A DNA stretch of 6,310 bases from an uncultured Gammaproteobacteria bacterium (lineage in GTDB: Bacteria; Pseudomonadota; Gammaproteobacteria; Magnimaribacterales; D2472). The notes beneath the pieces are model-generated. The model was not told the origin of the DNA. It did no database searches and saw nothing but the letters and a program-made list of their open reading frames with translations. Positions 6,229 through 6,310 of the stretch are shown here, one piece after another; the first letter of the stretch is position 1; each line of letters begins with the position of its first letter. Location: the NCBI GenBank assembly GCA_913050015.1, contig CAJXAZ010000038.1, forward strand, positions 1 through 6,310. The letters are read 5' to 3'. Position numbers and translations under genes: made by a program.

Positions 6229-6310
6229 TTACGTCCTTGATTTTTCAAAGTCTTGCCATGCACTTTTAAAGCTATCAAAGTTGAAGTCTTTCTTTTCAGC
6301 AGGGCCAAGT
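6229..6310 (-). CDS. C-terminal fragment of an unrecognised upstream gene
   Basis: A frame enters from the right edge and ends at TAA (6231-6229), giving 26 visible residues that start LGPAEKKDFNFD and end WQDFEKSRT. The hydrophilic, charged, probably helical tail and its codons (GAA, AAA, GAC, TTC, AAC) look like a real protein end. It is on the same strand as the operon, 158 bases before the binding protein start. Another frame is also open from the edge to 6207 but gives a less natural composition, so the frame choice is likely rather than certain. No function can be assigned from so short a piece. Confidence 0.55.
   Translation of the reverse strand, partial: LGPAEKKDFNFDSFKSAWQDFEKSRT

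Noticed and set aside
6207..6310. Alternative open frame from the right edge ending at TGA 6207-6209
   Set aside because: Its translation is very basic and of unusual composition; the frame ending at 6229 looks more like a protein C-terminus. Not fully excluded.

Overview
The window is part of an AT-rich bacterial genome, with every gene on the minus strand. It reads as one catabolic transport operon transcribed from high to low coordinates. The layout is Gram-negative: a Sec-type periplasmic binding protein with an MFLRK...AWA leader, and a MalF/MalG-type permease pair. The low GC, the compact spacing (overlaps or gaps of 2-3 nt) and the SD-led starts suggest a streamlined, perhaps marine, proteobacterium. 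That placement is an inference; nothing in the window fixes the taxon.

Layout in transcription order. (1) 6310-6229 is the 3' end of an unrecognised upstream gene. (2) 6228-6071 is a regulatory gap with an extended -10 promoter, a LacI-like operator candidate over the predicted start site, a 12-bp palindrome near the -35 region and a strong ribosome binding site. (3) 6070-4862 encodes a family 1 solute-binding protein. (4) 4846-4816 is a strong intrinsic terminator, followed by a possible second extended -10 promoter at 4789-4781. (5) 4772-3747 encodes a MalF-like permease. (6) 3750-2593 encodes a MalG-like permease that overlaps it by 4 bp (ATGA) and carries an unusual insertion of about 100 residues. 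(7) 2589-985 encodes a GMC-family FAD oxidoreductase with a TTG start. (8) 982 to the left edge encodes a tandem SnoaL-like (NTF2-fold) protein that runs off the window.

How it fits together: the binding protein captures a small carbohydrate or polyol-like solute in the periplasm and the two permeases carry it across the inner membrane. The ATPase needed to power them is not in the window. The GMC enzyme would then oxidise an alcohol group of the imported compound in the cytoplasm, and the SnoaL-like protein may act on the product. The substrate is unknown. The terminator between the binding protein and the permeases fits the usual excess of binding protein over membrane components. The points most worth a second look are the GMC plus double-SnoaL pairing with a sugar-type importer, the enlarged MalG-like subunit, and the two-level regulatory layout.
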